A stretch of DNA of 64,000 bases from Caballeronia sordidicola. Lineage in GTDB: Bacteria > Pseudomonadota > Gammaproteobacteria > Burkholderiales > Burkholderiaceae. The DNA lies in the NCBI RefSeq assembly GCF_002220365.1, contig NZ_MTHB01000159.1:115353-179352 (forward strand), read 5' to 3'. The translations under genes and the position numbers were made by a program. Positions 52,648 to 62,106 of the stretch are shown piece by piece. The notes beneath the pieces were generated by a model. That model made no database searches, was not told the DNA's origin, and saw nothing but the letters and a program-made list of their open reading frames with translations. Numbering within the stretch: position 1 is the first letter of the stretch; each line of letters opens with the position of its first letter.

Positions 52648-54033
52648 ATGAGTATGCTTTCCCAAAATTCTCTTGACTCCAGCATGGCAACCAAACGCGC
52701 GAAGAAGACCGACATAGTGAGTCCGAGTTCGGCTGAGCTGCGAAAAGCCGTCGAAGCCATCGCTATCCAGCCAAAAAGCGGCAAGATCACGCTTTTGACT
52801 CGCAAGTTATTCAACGTTCTGCTGGCTGTCGCTCAGCAGGCGGATGAATCCGGGGATACTTATCGCGCGCTTTTATCGGACATTGTTGCGAATGCGGCGT
52901 TCGATTCCAACGATACCGCGCTGGTGAAAGAGCATTTGCGCCGCATGGTGTCGGTGCAGGTTGAGTGGAGTACAGGCACCTCGAGCCTGAAGCCTGGGCG
53001 CAAGTGGGGCATATCGACGTTGATCGCCGACGCGGAAATTCTCGAAGACCCTGCGACGCGCCGCGTGTGGGTCGAATTTTCCTTCGCCCCCAAGATCAAG
53101 AAAAAGCTGCTCGACCCAGTGCAATACGCGCGCTTGAGTCTGCAGTTTCAAAGTCAGCTCCGCAGCAGTGCTGGCCTCGCGCTGTACGAAATCTGCGTCC
53201 GCTATCTGACGAATCCGAGTCATCTCACCATGCGTGAGACTTGGGAATGGTGGCGGCCGATCCTCTCAGGAACGCCTGACACCGAAGCGGGCGACGAAGC
53301 CAAGCGCGAATACAAATATTTCAAGCGCGACTATCTTCGACCGGCAATTGCGGAAGTCAATGCCGTTACGAACATCTTTGTCGAATTGATCGAGCACAGG
53401 GAAGGCAGGCGGGTAGCTGAAATTCAGTTTCGCGTGACTGAGCGCAAGCAGCCTATGCTCGCACTCGATGAACATCCGAACGTGTTCGACAGTACGTTGG
53501 TCGATCGCATGGTGAAAATCGGGATTCCGCTGAAAGATGCGCAAACGCTTTATGCGGACAGCGAGGAAAACCGGATTCGTTCGGCGTTGCAAATGACCGA
53601 GCAGAGAATGCGAAGCACGTCTCTGCCCCCGGTGCGAAGTGCAGCGGCGCTTTTCAAGGATGCTTTGAAGAAGGGTTATGCGCCCCAGGTCGAAGCATTG
53701 CCGGCAGTAGCGGCTCCAGCGAAAACCAACGGAGCGCCAGCGGACGACCTGAAGGCGCGCTTGCTGAGCGAATATTCCGTGTTTCGCCGGAAGGAAGCGC
53801 GCTCGTTATACGAGGAACAAGGTGAGTCTGAACGGGAACTGGCCCGTCAGACCTTTGAGGAGGATGTGTTGCCGGAGCTCGGCACCCACATGCGCGACGA
53901 CTGGCGCAAGCGGGGGCTCGATTCAAAAATGGGAGAAACCTCGTTTTTTGACTGGCTTGCGCGCAAGACATGGGGAGAGCCGACCGACGGCGACCTGCTG
54001 GCATTCACGCTGAATCAAAGCCGTACCGCGTAG
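52648..54033 (+). CDS. repB: Replication initiator RepB (Rep_3 family)
   Basis: The 461-residue protein has two winged-helix domains typical of Rep_3 initiators: LLTRKLFNVLLAVAQQADES near 50 and QSQLRSSAGLALYEICVRYL near 175. A conserved WEWWRPIL and YKYFKRDYLRPAIAEVNA follow. The C-terminal 130 residues are an extension beyond small plasmid RepB proteins (about 300 residues), seen in larger replicons. It would bind the upstream iterons to melt the origin and repress itself through the inverted half-sites. An ATG at 52684 is an alternative start. An exact iteron copy lies within the gene at 53821. Confidence 0.93.
   Translation: MSMLSQNSLDSSMATKRAKKTDIVSPSSAELRKAVEAIAIQPKSGKITLLTRKLFNVLLAVAQQADESGDTYRALLSDIVANAAFDSNDTALVKEHLRRMVSVQVEWSTGTSSLKPGRKWGISTLIADAEILEDPATRRVWVEFSFAPKIKKKLLDPVQYARLSLQFQSQLRSSAGLALYEICVRYLTNPSHLTMRETWEWWRPILSGTPDTEAGDEAKREYKYFKRDYLRPAIAEVNAVTNIFVELIEHREGRRVAEIQFRVTERKQPMLALDEHPNVFDSTLVDRMVKIGIPLKDAQTLYADSEENRIRSALQMTEQRMRSTSLPPVRSAAALFKDALKKGYAPQVEALPAVAAPAKTNGAPADDLKARLLSEYSVFRRKEARSLYEEQGESERELARQTFEEDVLPELGTHMRDDWRKRGLDSKMGETSFFDWLARKTWGEPTDGDLLAFTLNQSRTA
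53821..53837 (+). repeat. Iteron-like 17-mer inside repB (GGTGAGTCTGAACGGGA)
   Basis: This exact match to the fixed bases encodes GESERE within the RepB C-terminal extension. Binding here could affect transcription of repB or antagonise the convergent parAB transcript. Confidence 0.75.
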
Positions 54034-54121
54034 GCTACGTTGGAGGGACAGCAGGTGAAGGCGTGCTTGCCCCGCCTTCCTCCCTCTATTCGTTTTGTCG
54101 TCTGCCGCTGCTCCGGTTGCT

Positions 54122-55186
54122 TCATCGTTTTACCGTATCGGCCTGCAGCATCTTCTCTATCTGTTGAAGAATTTCGTCGCGTTTGTCTTTCGACAAACCA
54201 CGCAAGCGCAACTCAAGCCTGTCGTCTCCGTAAGTCTTGAGATCGCCTACTGCAAGCCCGTCCATCTTGATTTCTAACCGCTGCGCATAGCGTTGACGGC
54301 CTGCGGGTTTCGGCGTTTCTTGTGCGCTTGCACGGCCTTTCACAATATCGGCGACTTGGCGGGTGCTCAGATCATCCGATGCAATTTTGTTGATCAACCG
54401 CAGCGTGGCATCTGCGCCGCGCGCCGTATGAAAGCGTGAGACCTGATAACCCATGTTTGAACCAAATCGATCCGGCCGGGCGACCATTTCATGCATCACG
54501 TTCTCGGGTAGCTTCGCGATAGCCAAAGCAACGGCGATCGTGGATTCGTCGAGGCCCAGGTGATCGGCGAGTTCCCGCTGGCTTTGAAAGTGCTTTTCAT
54601 CGAGGAAACGCTTCCAGACGATGGCGTTATCGAAAACAGTTTGCGAGTCCCGTTGTACGTTTAGGTCGTATCCCAGCTTGTAGCTTTCGATGCCAATGGG
54701 AAGGTCAATGACAATCGCCTTAACGGTTTCCTTGTTGGCTTCCTTCAACGCCCGCACTCGCCGGCCGCCGTCGCTAACAAAGAAAGTACCCGGGTTTTCG
54801 TGATCGGGAATTACGTGAATCGCTTGCTGCTGGCCCTGCTTCGCCAGATTGACGGCCAATTCTGCGATGGACGCCTTCAAATAAAAATGCCTGGGATTGA
54901 AGGGACTCGGCTTGATGGCCTTAAGCGGCAACTCAATGACCTGGCCCTGTACGTATCTGTTTTTCCGGCGCCACGCCTTGAAGTTTTCCGATTCCTGCGC
55001 CGCTGGGTCATCGTGAAACTCGTCTTCGGTGTAGGCGCTGGAGCGACCGGTGACTTGCTTATCATTCCCCGCCTCTTGATTGACGATTTCGTCGATTGCA
55101 TTGATGCGATCAAGGGCGGTGCGCTTTTCGCTGCTGGTGGTATCTGGCCGGGCTTTAAAGCCTTTTGCGAACTGGGTAGGTTTCAT
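54122..55186 (-). CDS. parB: ParB partition protein
   Basis: The product has 354 residues. The ParB/Srx nuclease-like CTPase domain shows IKPSPFNPRHFY near 95 and DGGRRVRALKEANKE (the GxRR CTP motif) near 140. A central HTH follows (SQRELADHLGLDESTIAVAL) and a C-terminal dimerisation domain. ParB loads on parS and spreads to form the segregation complex. It follows parA on the same strand with a parS site between them, and converges on repB. Confidence 0.95.
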   Translation of the reverse strand: MKPTQFAKGFKARPDTTSSEKRTALDRINAIDEIVNQEAGNDKQVTGRSSAYTEDEFHDDPAAQESENFKAWRRKNRYVQGQVIELPLKAIKPSPFNPRHFYLKASIAELAVNLAKQGQQQAIHVIPDHENPGTFFVSDGGRRVRALKEANKETVKAIVIDLPIGIESYKLGYDLNVQRDSQTVFDNAIVWKRFLDEKHFQSQRELADHLGLDESTIAVALAIAKLPENVMHEMVARPDRFGSNMGYQVSRFHTARGADATLRLINKIASDDLSTRQVADIVKGRASAQETPKPAGRQRYAQRLEIKMDGLAVGDLKTYGDDRLELRLRGLSKDKRDEILQQIEKMLQADTVKR

Positions 55187-55193
55187 TAGGATC

Positions 55194-55209
55194 CTTTATG
55201 CGCATAAAG
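55194..55209. promoter_or_regulatory. parS site 1 (CTTTATGCGCATAAAG)
   Basis: This perfect 16-bp palindrome occupies the gap between the parA stop and the parB start. From memory, the core TTTATGCGCATAAA equals the reported chromosome 2 parS of Burkholderia cenocepacia. Confidence 0.9.
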
Positions 55210-55872
55210 TCAGGGAAGCATGGCGAGAACTTCGTCTGCACACGCACGTATTTCAATGGCCGCCAGCCGCGCCCCGCGGTCGCTCATCTGAAGTACGGTC
55301 TGGCCTAACGCCATCGCCTGCTTGTAGCACTCTCGAGTTGGAATCTGGGTTTTCAGCAAAGGGAAACCCAACTCTTCCAGCGCTCGCTTCAGTTCGCGGG
55401 TCAGCATGCGTTTCTCCTCGGTTTTGTTGAGCAGAAACACCGCGCGCAGATCTTCATTCATGACCTGTGCTTGCTGAATGAGTTTGACGAGGCCCACGCT
55501 GGACCAGTAGTCGGCAGGTGACGACGATGTCGGGACAATGGCAACCGTCGCAGCGAGAAGGACGACGCCCGATACCTTTTCCGTAATTGAGGGCGGGCAG
55601 TCGACGACGATGATGTCGTAGTCATTGACGAATTTCTTGATCTCTCGATGAATCTGGGCCCCTGCTTCGGACAGGTTCACGATAGGGAAAGGGATGCCGC
55701 TGGCCTCGTCGGCCGCAGCGCTAGCCCAGTGGACCAGGGTATTTTGCCCGTCCGCGTCAACGACGAGCACTCGCTTTCCTTTCTCGTGAAACGCCGCGCC
55801 AAGATGCATTGCTATCGTGCTTTTCCCCACTCCGCCCTTCTGCTGCGTGATCGCAATGATTTCAGCTGCCAC
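55210..55872 (-). CDS. parA: ParA partition ATPase
   Basis: The 220-residue deviant-Walker ATPase has QQKGGVGKST at residues 10-19, DADGQN near 41-46 and VVDCPPS near 90. It lacks the N-terminal HTH of type Ia ParA, so it is type Ib-like in size. It drives segregation with ParB and parS on the nucleoid. The ATG at 55872 follows GGGAGCAAAACGT. parS sites flank it on both sides. Confidence 0.95.
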   Translation of the reverse strand: MAAEIIAITQQKGGVGKSTIAMHLGAAFHEKGKRVLVVDADGQNTLVHWASAAADEASGIPFPIVNLSEAGAQIHREIKKFVNDYDIIVVDCPPSITEKVSGVVLLAATVAIVPTSSSPADYWSSVGLVKLIQQAQVMNEDLRAVFLLNKTEEKRMLTRELKRALEELGFPLLKTQIPTRECYKQAMALGQTVLQMSDRGARLAAIEIRACADEVLAMLP

Positions 55873-55970
55873 GTTTTGCTCCCAAATTTAGCTTTTCGAA
55901 TTTTACATTGAAAACTCAATTTTTGTAGCGATAACTCGTCGAGTTGGCTGTTTGGCCGGTTTTCTGTGGG

Positions 55971-55986
55971 ATTTATGCGCATAAAG
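55971..55986. promoter_or_regulatory. parS site 2 (core TTTATGCGCATAAA)
   Basis: The 14-bp core is perfect; the outermost base pair differs (ATTTATGCGCATAAAG). It lies about 100 bases upstream of parA. Confidence 0.85.
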
Positions 55987-56203
55987 TCCGGCGCGTTGGA
56001 GCAACTCAACAGCGCGGCGATGCCGTTGTCTCACATTGAATGCTACGGATCGTTTCGCGAAGGGGTTGCGTGTGTGATGCTGGTTTCTCACGCTGGAGTC
56101 TCACTTTTGATGCTTGGTCTGTACGCTAGTGAGTCGATGCATCGCTAAGCAAAAAGCGACAGCGAGTCGGGCGCGAGCCAGGAAATCCGTCCAGGAGGCG
56201 GAG

Positions 56204-56219
56204 CTTTATGCGCATAAAG
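56204..56219. promoter_or_regulatory. parS site 3 (CTTTATGCGCATAAAG)
   Basis: This is a perfect 16-bp copy, identical to site 1, about 330 bases upstream of parA. Confidence 0.9.
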
Positions 56220-56909
56220 TCGGCATTGCGCGTGGTGGTTTTTGAAGGCTGCTAGGGGCGAGAAGGTGCCAGCCTCGTCGACAGGGACGAAGCTTGATCA
56301 GTCGGTCCGCGCGGCGTCCTTGTGTGCGCAGTTCTAGGTGTCCTGTCACGTTTGAGATGTCGCGAATGATGTACAAGCCTGAACCTTATCTACAAGTGCC
56401 TGTTTGGCACCCTTCCCAAAACCATGCAAATTCGCCATCGAGCACCTCCGCTTGTTGAAATCGTATCTCTCTGGCCAAGTCGCTGCGGTCGTGAAGCAGA
56501 GCACAGCCGCTGCTTTTTACTTAAAATTATACTAATTATAATTATTCAACATAATAGACTTCAGCCAACGCCGGCTTATCTTGGACGCTAGTCTGATGAA
56601 GCTTTTAATCAAGCACGGACTTCAGGACGCAGAGATCGCACAAATGATTGAACCGGGAGCACGGTGAGTCCCAATCCCATCAACGTGTTGAAGTCATAAA
56701 CCGCGAACTTGCATCAGCCCGAACCCGCCAAGGAACGAGATCAATTCGACTACCTCCAAATAAACGCGATCCGCACCACCTAAAAATCCCCTTCAAACCC
56801 CTACGGTCTGAAAGTATCCAAAGTATTTTGTAAGTATCCACTCGTAAAATCCGGCGACCGTGCGATGCCTGCGACTTCAATGCCCGTGACTTACTATGAC
56901 CAGCCGTCG

Positions 56910-56969
56910 CGGACAAACCAGCAAACGGACAAACCAGCAAACGGACAAACCAGCAAACGGACAAACCAG
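56910..56969 (+). repeat. 16-bp tandem repeat, 3.75 copies
   Basis: CGGACAAACCAGCAAA is repeated at 56910, 56926 and 56942, with a partial fourth copy at 56958. It lies in the leader of the permease gene, 32 bases before its GTG start, so copy-number change could shift promoter spacing. On the other strand the unit would read TTTGCTGGTTTGTCCG. Confidence 0.85.
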
Positions 56970-57000
56970 TCATCCCTTCCACTTAGCCAAGGGCATTTCA

Positions 57001-58386
57001 GTGCATCTGACCTCGACTCTCGCCGCGTGGTCCGCCCACGACACGCGTCTTCTCATCGCCTGCGCGCTCGGCCTGGCGTCAATCATCGTTTTCATCAGCG
57101 CGCTGAAACTTGCGCCGTTTCTCTCAATCCTCGTCGGCACTTTTGTCGCGGGGTTCACGGCGAGCTTGCCGCTGGAAGCGGTCGCGAGCGCGTTCAGCAA
57201 AGGGGCGGGCGGAATCCTGGGGGATGTCGGCATCATCATCGCGCTCGGGGCCATGCTCGGCGCGCTGATGGCGGAGTCGGGCGCGGCCGACCGGCTGGTC
57301 TCCACCATCCTCGATCACTCCACGCCGCGCACGTTGCCGTGGCTGATGGCGCTGGTGGCCATCATCATCGGCTTGCCGCTGTTCTTCGAGGTGGGTCTCG
57401 TCATGATGGTGCCGATCATCTTCGTGATGGCGCGCCGCTCGAAGCAGCCGATCCTGCGTATCGCGATCCCCGCGCTTGCCGGGATGACGACGCTGCACGC
57501 GCTGCTGCCACCGCATCCGGGTCCGCTGATCGCCGTGAGTGCGCTGCACGCGGACCTCGGGATCACCATGGGGCTGGGTTTTATCATCGCGATTCCCGCT
57601 GTGATTCTCGCCGGGCCGGTCTACGGCATGTGGCTGTCGCGCCGCATGCACGTGGAGGAGCCGGAGGAGATGGGCAAGCTGTTCTCATCGAAAGTCGATG
57701 AGAACGGAGCGCTCGACGCGCCGAGCTTCGGCATTTCGCTGCTGACCATTCTTCTGCCTGTCATCCTGATGCTTGGCCGAACGGTGGCGAAACTGGCGAT
57801 TCAGCCCGAAAGCCTTCTCTTCGATACCCTCAATTTTCTCGGTGAGCCACTTATCGCCCTGGGACTCACCGTTCTTTTCGCGATCGTTGCGCTGGGCTGG
57901 TCGCGCGGCATGCCGCGTGAGCGCGTGAGCGGCATCCTGCGCAAAAGCCTGCCGCCGATCTGCGCTTTGCTGCTGACCATCGGCGCGGGGGGCGGTCTCA
58001 AGCAGACGCTCGTCGTCGCCGGCATCAGCACGACGATCGGCAAGATCGCCATCGGCTCGCACATGCCGCTGATCCTGCTGGCCTGGCTGATCGCAGTGGC
58101 CTTGCGCCAGGCGACCGGCTCGGCGACCGTTGCCACCACGACCACCGCGGGGATCATCGCCCCGGTCGTGGCGGGCTTGAGCGCGACCCACAACTCGCTG
58201 CTGGCGCTGGCTATCGGCGCCGGTTCGGTGTTCTTCTGCCACGTCAACGACGCCGGTTTCTGGATGATCCGCGAGTATTTCGGCTTGCAGTTGAAGCAGA
58301 CCGTCTATGTCTGGTCGGTGCTGCAAACCATCGTCTCGGTAGTCGGGCTCGCTTTGACGCTGGTCATGTGGGGCGTGCTGACGTAA
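57001..58386 (+). CDS. GntP/GntT family gluconate permease
   Basis: The start is a GTG at 57001, eight bases after AAGGG, giving 461 residues (an ATG frame from 56896 runs through the tandem repeat and is unlikely). The protein has 12-14 membrane segments and the family marks KGAGGILGDVGIIIALGAML, GMTTLHALLPPHPGPLIA and RQATGSATVATTTTAGI. It would import gluconate or related acids with protons. No gluconate kinase is nearby. Confidence 0.9.
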   Translation: MHLTSTLAAWSAHDTRLLIACALGLASIIVFISALKLAPFLSILVGTFVAGFTASLPLEAVASAFSKGAGGILGDVGIIIALGAMLGALMAESGAADRLVSTILDHSTPRTLPWLMALVAIIIGLPLFFEVGLVMMVPIIFVMARRSKQPILRIAIPALAGMTTLHALLPPHPGPLIAVSALHADLGITMGLGFIIAIPAVILAGPVYGMWLSRRMHVEEPEEMGKLFSSKVDENGALDAPSFGISLLTILLPVILMLGRTVAKLAIQPESLLFDTLNFLGEPLIALGLTVLFAIVALGWSRGMPRERVSGILRKSLPPICALLLTIGAGGGLKQTLVVAGISTTIGKIAIGSHMPLILLAWLIAVALRQATGSATVATTTTAGIIAPVVAGLSATHNSLLALAIGAGSVFFCHVNDAGFWMIREYFGLQLKQTVYVWSVLQTIVSVVGLALTLVMWGVLT

Positions 58387-58452
58387 ATCGTGGGGAGATT
58401 GGCAAGGCAAGCGGGCACTCCAACCCTAAAATGCAAGAAGGAGATATCGATC

Positions 58453-58743
58453 ATGCTTGCCTTGCGCCCCTCATGTGAATGCTGTGGAAAATCTCTGCCG
58501 CCGGACGCGCGCGACGCGATGATCTGCAGCTTCGAATGCACGTTCTGCGAAGCCTGCGTAATGTCCCGGCTCAGTAACGTGTGCCCCAATTGCGGCGGCG
58601 GCTTCCAGCTCCGCCCGATCCGGCCGAAAGCGATGCTCGAGCGCCGGCCGGCCTCGACCGACGTACACCCGGCCGGCGTGAACGAGCAAGAGCATCGTGC
58701 ATTCTTCAATCGCTACGGTGCGATTCCGCCTTCCGAACGATAA
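58453..58743 (+). CDS. DUF1272 family zinc-binding protein
   Basis: The ATG at 58453 follows AAGGAGATATCGATC. The 96-residue product has the DUF1272 pattern of cysteines: CECCGKSLPPDARDAMIC, CTFCEACV and CPNCGGGF. These should bind zinc. Function is unknown. It lies between the GntP permease and the Fae-like gene. Confidence 0.9.
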   Translation: MLALRPSCECCGKSLPPDARDAMICSFECTFCEACVMSRLSNVCPNCGGGFQLRPIRPKAMLERRPASTDVHPAGVNEQEHRAFFNRYGAIPPSER

Positions 58744-58930
58744 ACGCAAGCAGGCCTGAAGGCCGTCAGCTGATGACGTCGCAATCGTCGCAACCGTCGC
58801 ATTCCCCTGCCTCAGGGCATTCCCTGATCTGAGCGGCGCTCATACCGGTGCGCACGAATCGTCGATTCCTCCTCATCGACATGCGCTCGCACAATCTGTT
58901 CATCGATCCACTCCATGAACGGAAGCCAGC

Positions 58931-59470
58931 ATGCCAACACCCCAAACCGGCCGGACCCTCCATATTGGCGAGGGCTTTGAAGGCCCGGGCGTCAATCTCG
59001 CTCACATCAACGTGCTCGTCGGCCCGCGCAACGGCCCGGCGGGCCAAGCGTTCGCCACCGCACTTGCCACGCCTTCGGCCGGCCACGCGCCTTTTGTCGT
59101 TATTGCACAACCTGGCGTGCCGACCAAACCGCTCACGCTGTATGTCAACAAGGCTCCTATAGCTGGTGAATTTCACGGCAACGCAACTTGGGGGGCATCG
59201 CAGGCGGGCATTGCGAAAGCCGTCGCCGAATCGCTCGAAGACGGAACGTTGCCACCGGAAGCAGAAAACGATTGGGTGGTGGTAACCGCCAACTGGGTGA
59301 ACCCGTCTACCGACGATCTGGACGCGGTCTTTCGCAACAACTATCGCGCGGCGAAAAACGCTATCAAAGCCGCCATGCTCGGCTTGCCGTCGAAGGAAGA
59401 CGTGTTCGCCGCCGCGCGCGAAGTATCGAATCCCTTCTACACCCCCAGTTTGCCGCAGGCATCCCTCTAA
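58931..59470 (+). CDS. Formaldehyde-activating enzyme (Fae)-like protein
   Basis: The 179-residue protein has the Fae signature IGEGFEGPGVNLAHINVLVG with the histidine (about residue 25) that acts in Fae. Further matches are GPAGQAFATALATPSAGHAP and ATWGASQAGIAKAVAESL. Fae condenses formaldehyde with tetrahydromethanopterin. No other C1 or methanopterin genes are present here; the next gene is an aldo/keto reductase, so the protein may handle a different carbonyl. An ATG with a weak ribosome site (GGAAGCC) is used. Confidence 0.88.
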   Translation: MPTPQTGRTLHIGEGFEGPGVNLAHINVLVGPRNGPAGQAFATALATPSAGHAPFVVIAQPGVPTKPLTLYVNKAPIAGEFHGNATWGASQAGIAKAVAESLEDGTLPPEAENDWVVVTANWVNPSTDDLDAVFRNNYRAAKNAIKAAMLGLPSKEDVFAAAREVSNPFYTPSLPQASL

Positions 59471-59530
59471 AAATCAGCGCGCCGGTGCCGTACTCGGCAA
59501 CCGTCGCCATGCGTCATGGAGAACCAAAGA

Positions 59531-60568
59531 ATGGAATTCGTCCGTCTGGGCCAGTCAGGCCTGAAAGTATCGCGCCTGTGTCTCGGCACCATGAATATGG
59601 GCACCCCGCAATGGAAGCCGTGGATTTTTGACGAACAAAGAAGTGAACCCATCGTCCGCCACGCGCTGGAGGCGGGGGTGAACTTCATCGACCTGGCGGA
59701 TTTTTATTCGGCAGGCGTCGGAGAAGAAGTCGTCGGCCGCATTCTCGGACGTCTTGCGCGGCGTGAGGAAATCGTGGTGACGACCAAGGTCGGCTATGAC
59801 ATGGGCTCGTATCAGAACGCTGGCGGTCATTCGCGCAAGCATGTGCTTGACGGCATCGATGCATCGTTGCGGAGGCTGGGCATGGACTATGTCGACATCT
59901 ACATGCTGCATTACTTTGATACCACCACGCCCGTCGAGGAAACGATGGGTGCGCTCAATGACATCGTCCGTTCGGGCAAGGCGCGTTATATCGGGGTTTC
60001 GACCATGTACACGTGGCAACTGGCGAAGATTGTCCAGACCTGCGAGCGGCATGGCTGGCACAAGCCTGTCAACATGCAGTTGCAGTTGAATCTCGCATAC
60101 CGCGAGGAAGAGCGCGAAATGATGCCGTATTGCGCCGACCAGGGATTGGGCGTGTCCGTCTTTAGCCCACTGGCGCGCGGTCTCCTGACGTGCGACCCCG
60201 CGTCCACGCGTAACCAGACCGACTTCTTTACGTCGCAAATGTACGGCGACGCAGCGTCGCGGGAGATTGCGGCATCGGTGGCGCGCGTGGCGAAGCGGCG
60301 TGGCGTGAGCGCGGCGCAAATCGCGCAGGCGTGGGTGCTCCAGCGCGATGGCGTCGCCAGCATGCTGGTCGGTGCGGATTCACCTGCCCAGTTCGATAGC
60401 GCGCTTAGCGCGCTCGGCTCCCGCCTGGACGCGGACGAACTGTACGAACTCGATCGCAATTACACGCCGTGCGATGTCATCAATGACTACACGGCCGGGC
60501 GTCGTACCGCGCGCGAATCTCGCGCGCCACAAGGTGACTTTGTTCAACCGATGAAGGACGCCGCATGA
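59531..60568 (+). CDS. Aldo/keto reductase
   Basis: The 345-residue TIM-barrel enzyme has the catalytic tetrad in DLADFYS (Asp and Tyr), VVTTKVG (Lys) and MLHYFD (His), and the NADPH region LARGLLTCDP. The start at 59531 follows GGAG; an ATG at 59516 is possible. It overlaps the next gene (ATGA), so reduction by this enzyme and oxidation by the dehydrogenase are likely steps of one pathway. Confidence 0.92.
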   Translation: MEFVRLGQSGLKVSRLCLGTMNMGTPQWKPWIFDEQRSEPIVRHALEAGVNFIDLADFYSAGVGEEVVGRILGRLARREEIVVTTKVGYDMGSYQNAGGHSRKHVLDGIDASLRRLGMDYVDIYMLHYFDTTTPVEETMGALNDIVRSGKARYIGVSTMYTWQLAKIVQTCERHGWHKPVNMQLQLNLAYREEEREMMPYCADQGLGVSVFSPLARGLLTCDPASTRNQTDFFTSQMYGDAASREIAASVARVAKRRGVSAAQIAQAWVLQRDGVASMLVGADSPAQFDSALSALGSRLDADELYELDRNYTPCDVINDYTAGRRTARESRAPQGDFVQPMKDAA

Positions 60569-62010
60569 ATCTGCTTCGCAAAGAGCATTACATCAATGGC
60601 GCCTGGCACAAAAGCGCCGAGACTTACGCCGTCTGCAATCCGGCTACGGGAGAAATGATCGCAGATGTCGCGAAGGCCGGCGCAGAGGAAACGCACCAAG
60701 CCATTCACGCTGCGGAGATCGCGTTTCCCGGTTGGCGCGCACTCACCGCCAAAGAGCGTGGGGCGAGGGTCAGGCGCTGGGGCGAACTAATGCTTGAGCA
60801 TCGCGATGCGCTCGCTGAACTGCTGACGCGTGAGCAGGGCAAGCCGCTCGCGGAAGCAAAAGGCGAAGTGGCCTATGCCGCAAGCTTCCTCGAATGGTTC
60901 GCCGAAGAAGCGAAACGCAGCTACGGAGATGTGATCCCCAGCCCGAAGCCCGGCTCGAAGATCATCGTGACGCGCGAGCCCGTCGGCGTGGTCGCAGCCA
61001 TCACGCCCTGGAACTTCCCGCTTGCCATGATCACGCGCAAAGCCGGCCCTGCATTGGCGGTTGGTTGCACGATGGTGCTGAAGCCCTCCGAGGAAACCCC
61101 GTTGAGCGCGTTGGCACTCGCTGTGCTGGCCGCAGAAGCGGGCATCCCGGCGGGCGTGTTCAACGTGGTATCCGGAGATGCTGTTGCGATTGGCGCGACG
61201 TTGACCGCATCGCCCGTGGTGCGCAAGTTGTCTTTCACCGGATCAACGCGCGTGGGCAAGCTGCTCGCCGCGCAATCCGCGGACACGTTGAAGAAACTCT
61301 CGCTGGAACTTGGTGGCAACGCGCCGTTCATTGTGTTCGACGACGCTGATCTCGACGCTGCAGTGCAAGGCGCGATGGCATCGAAGTTTCGCAACACGGG
61401 CCAGACCTGTGTATGCGTGAATCGATTTTTCGTGCAGGCGGGCGTGTATGCCGAATTCACACAGCGCTTGACCGACGCAGTAAGCAAGCTTCGCGTAGGG
61501 GACGCGCTCCAGCAGGAGGTCGACCAGGGGCCGCTCATCAACGAGGACGCGTTCAGGAAAGTTGGCGATCACGTCGCAGACGCACTGAGCAAGGGCGCGT
61601 CCGCACTAATCGGTGGGCATCCTCATGCGTTGGGCGGGACGTTCTACGAACCAACGGTACTCGCTCATGCGAACCGCACCATGTCGATCGCGCACGAAGA
61701 AACGTTCGGACCGGTGGCGGCCTGCTTTTGCTTCGAAACTGAGGCCGAAGCGATCGCGCTTGCCAACGGCACCCCGTTCGGACTCGCCGCCTATTTCTAT
61801 ACGCGTGACCTGGGGCGCGCGTGGCGGGTAGCTGACGCGCTTGAGACGGGCATGGTAGGTATCAACGAAGGAATCATATCGACGGAGGTGGCGCCGTTTG
61901 GCGGGGTCAAGCAATCAGGTCTTGGCCGCGAGGGATCGAAGTATGGCCTCGATGAATACCTGGAAATGAAATACATGATGATCAGCGGCCTGATGGGCAT
62001 TGGTCGCTGA
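60565..62010 (+). CDS. gabD: NAD(P)-dependent succinate-semialdehyde dehydrogenase type (GabD)
   Basis: The 481-residue aldehyde dehydrogenase has PWNFPLAMITRKAGPALAVG, the catalytic Glu in LSLELGGNAPF and the catalytic Cys in NTGQTCVCVNRF. The length and ends fit GabD, which oxidises succinate semialdehyde to succinate. Related semialdehydes are possible. The ATG overlaps the aldo/keto reductase stop. Together with the Fae-like gene and the MFS transporter it forms a probable aldehyde-metabolising operon. Confidence 0.92.
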   Translation: MNLLRKEHYINGAWHKSAETYAVCNPATGEMIADVAKAGAEETHQAIHAAEIAFPGWRALTAKERGARVRRWGELMLEHRDALAELLTREQGKPLAEAKGEVAYAASFLEWFAEEAKRSYGDVIPSPKPGSKIIVTREPVGVVAAITPWNFPLAMITRKAGPALAVGCTMVLKPSEETPLSALALAVLAAEAGIPAGVFNVVSGDAVAIGATLTASPVVRKLSFTGSTRVGKLLAAQSADTLKKLSLELGGNAPFIVFDDADLDAAVQGAMASKFRNTGQTCVCVNRFFVQAGVYAEFTQRLTDAVSKLRVGDALQQEVDQGPLINEDAFRKVGDHVADALSKGASALIGGHPHALGGTFYEPTVLAHANRTMSIAHEETFGPVAACFCFETEAEAIALANGTPFGLAAYFYTRDLGRAWRVADALETGMVGINEGIISTEVAPFGGVKQSGLGREGSKYGLDEYLEMKYMMISGLMGIGR

Positions 62011-62106
62011 ATGGCGAAAGATGCTGGCCGTGCGCAGCAAGCAGCGCTGCCGCCCGCACATAGCCGGCGTTAGCGCAATCGAAGAACATATGGGTAAGGA
62101 GACGCA

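Larger units (their letters stand above)
55873..57000. other. Non-coding interval with two parS sites and tandem repeat
   Basis: I support no gene. Two parS sites (55972, 56204) and a 16-bp tandem repeat (56910-56969) are listed separately. An AT-rich patch lies at 56515-56565. A fragment MKLLIKHGLQDAEIAQMIEP at about 56596-56666 looks like the tail of a lost gene. Confidence 0.5.
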
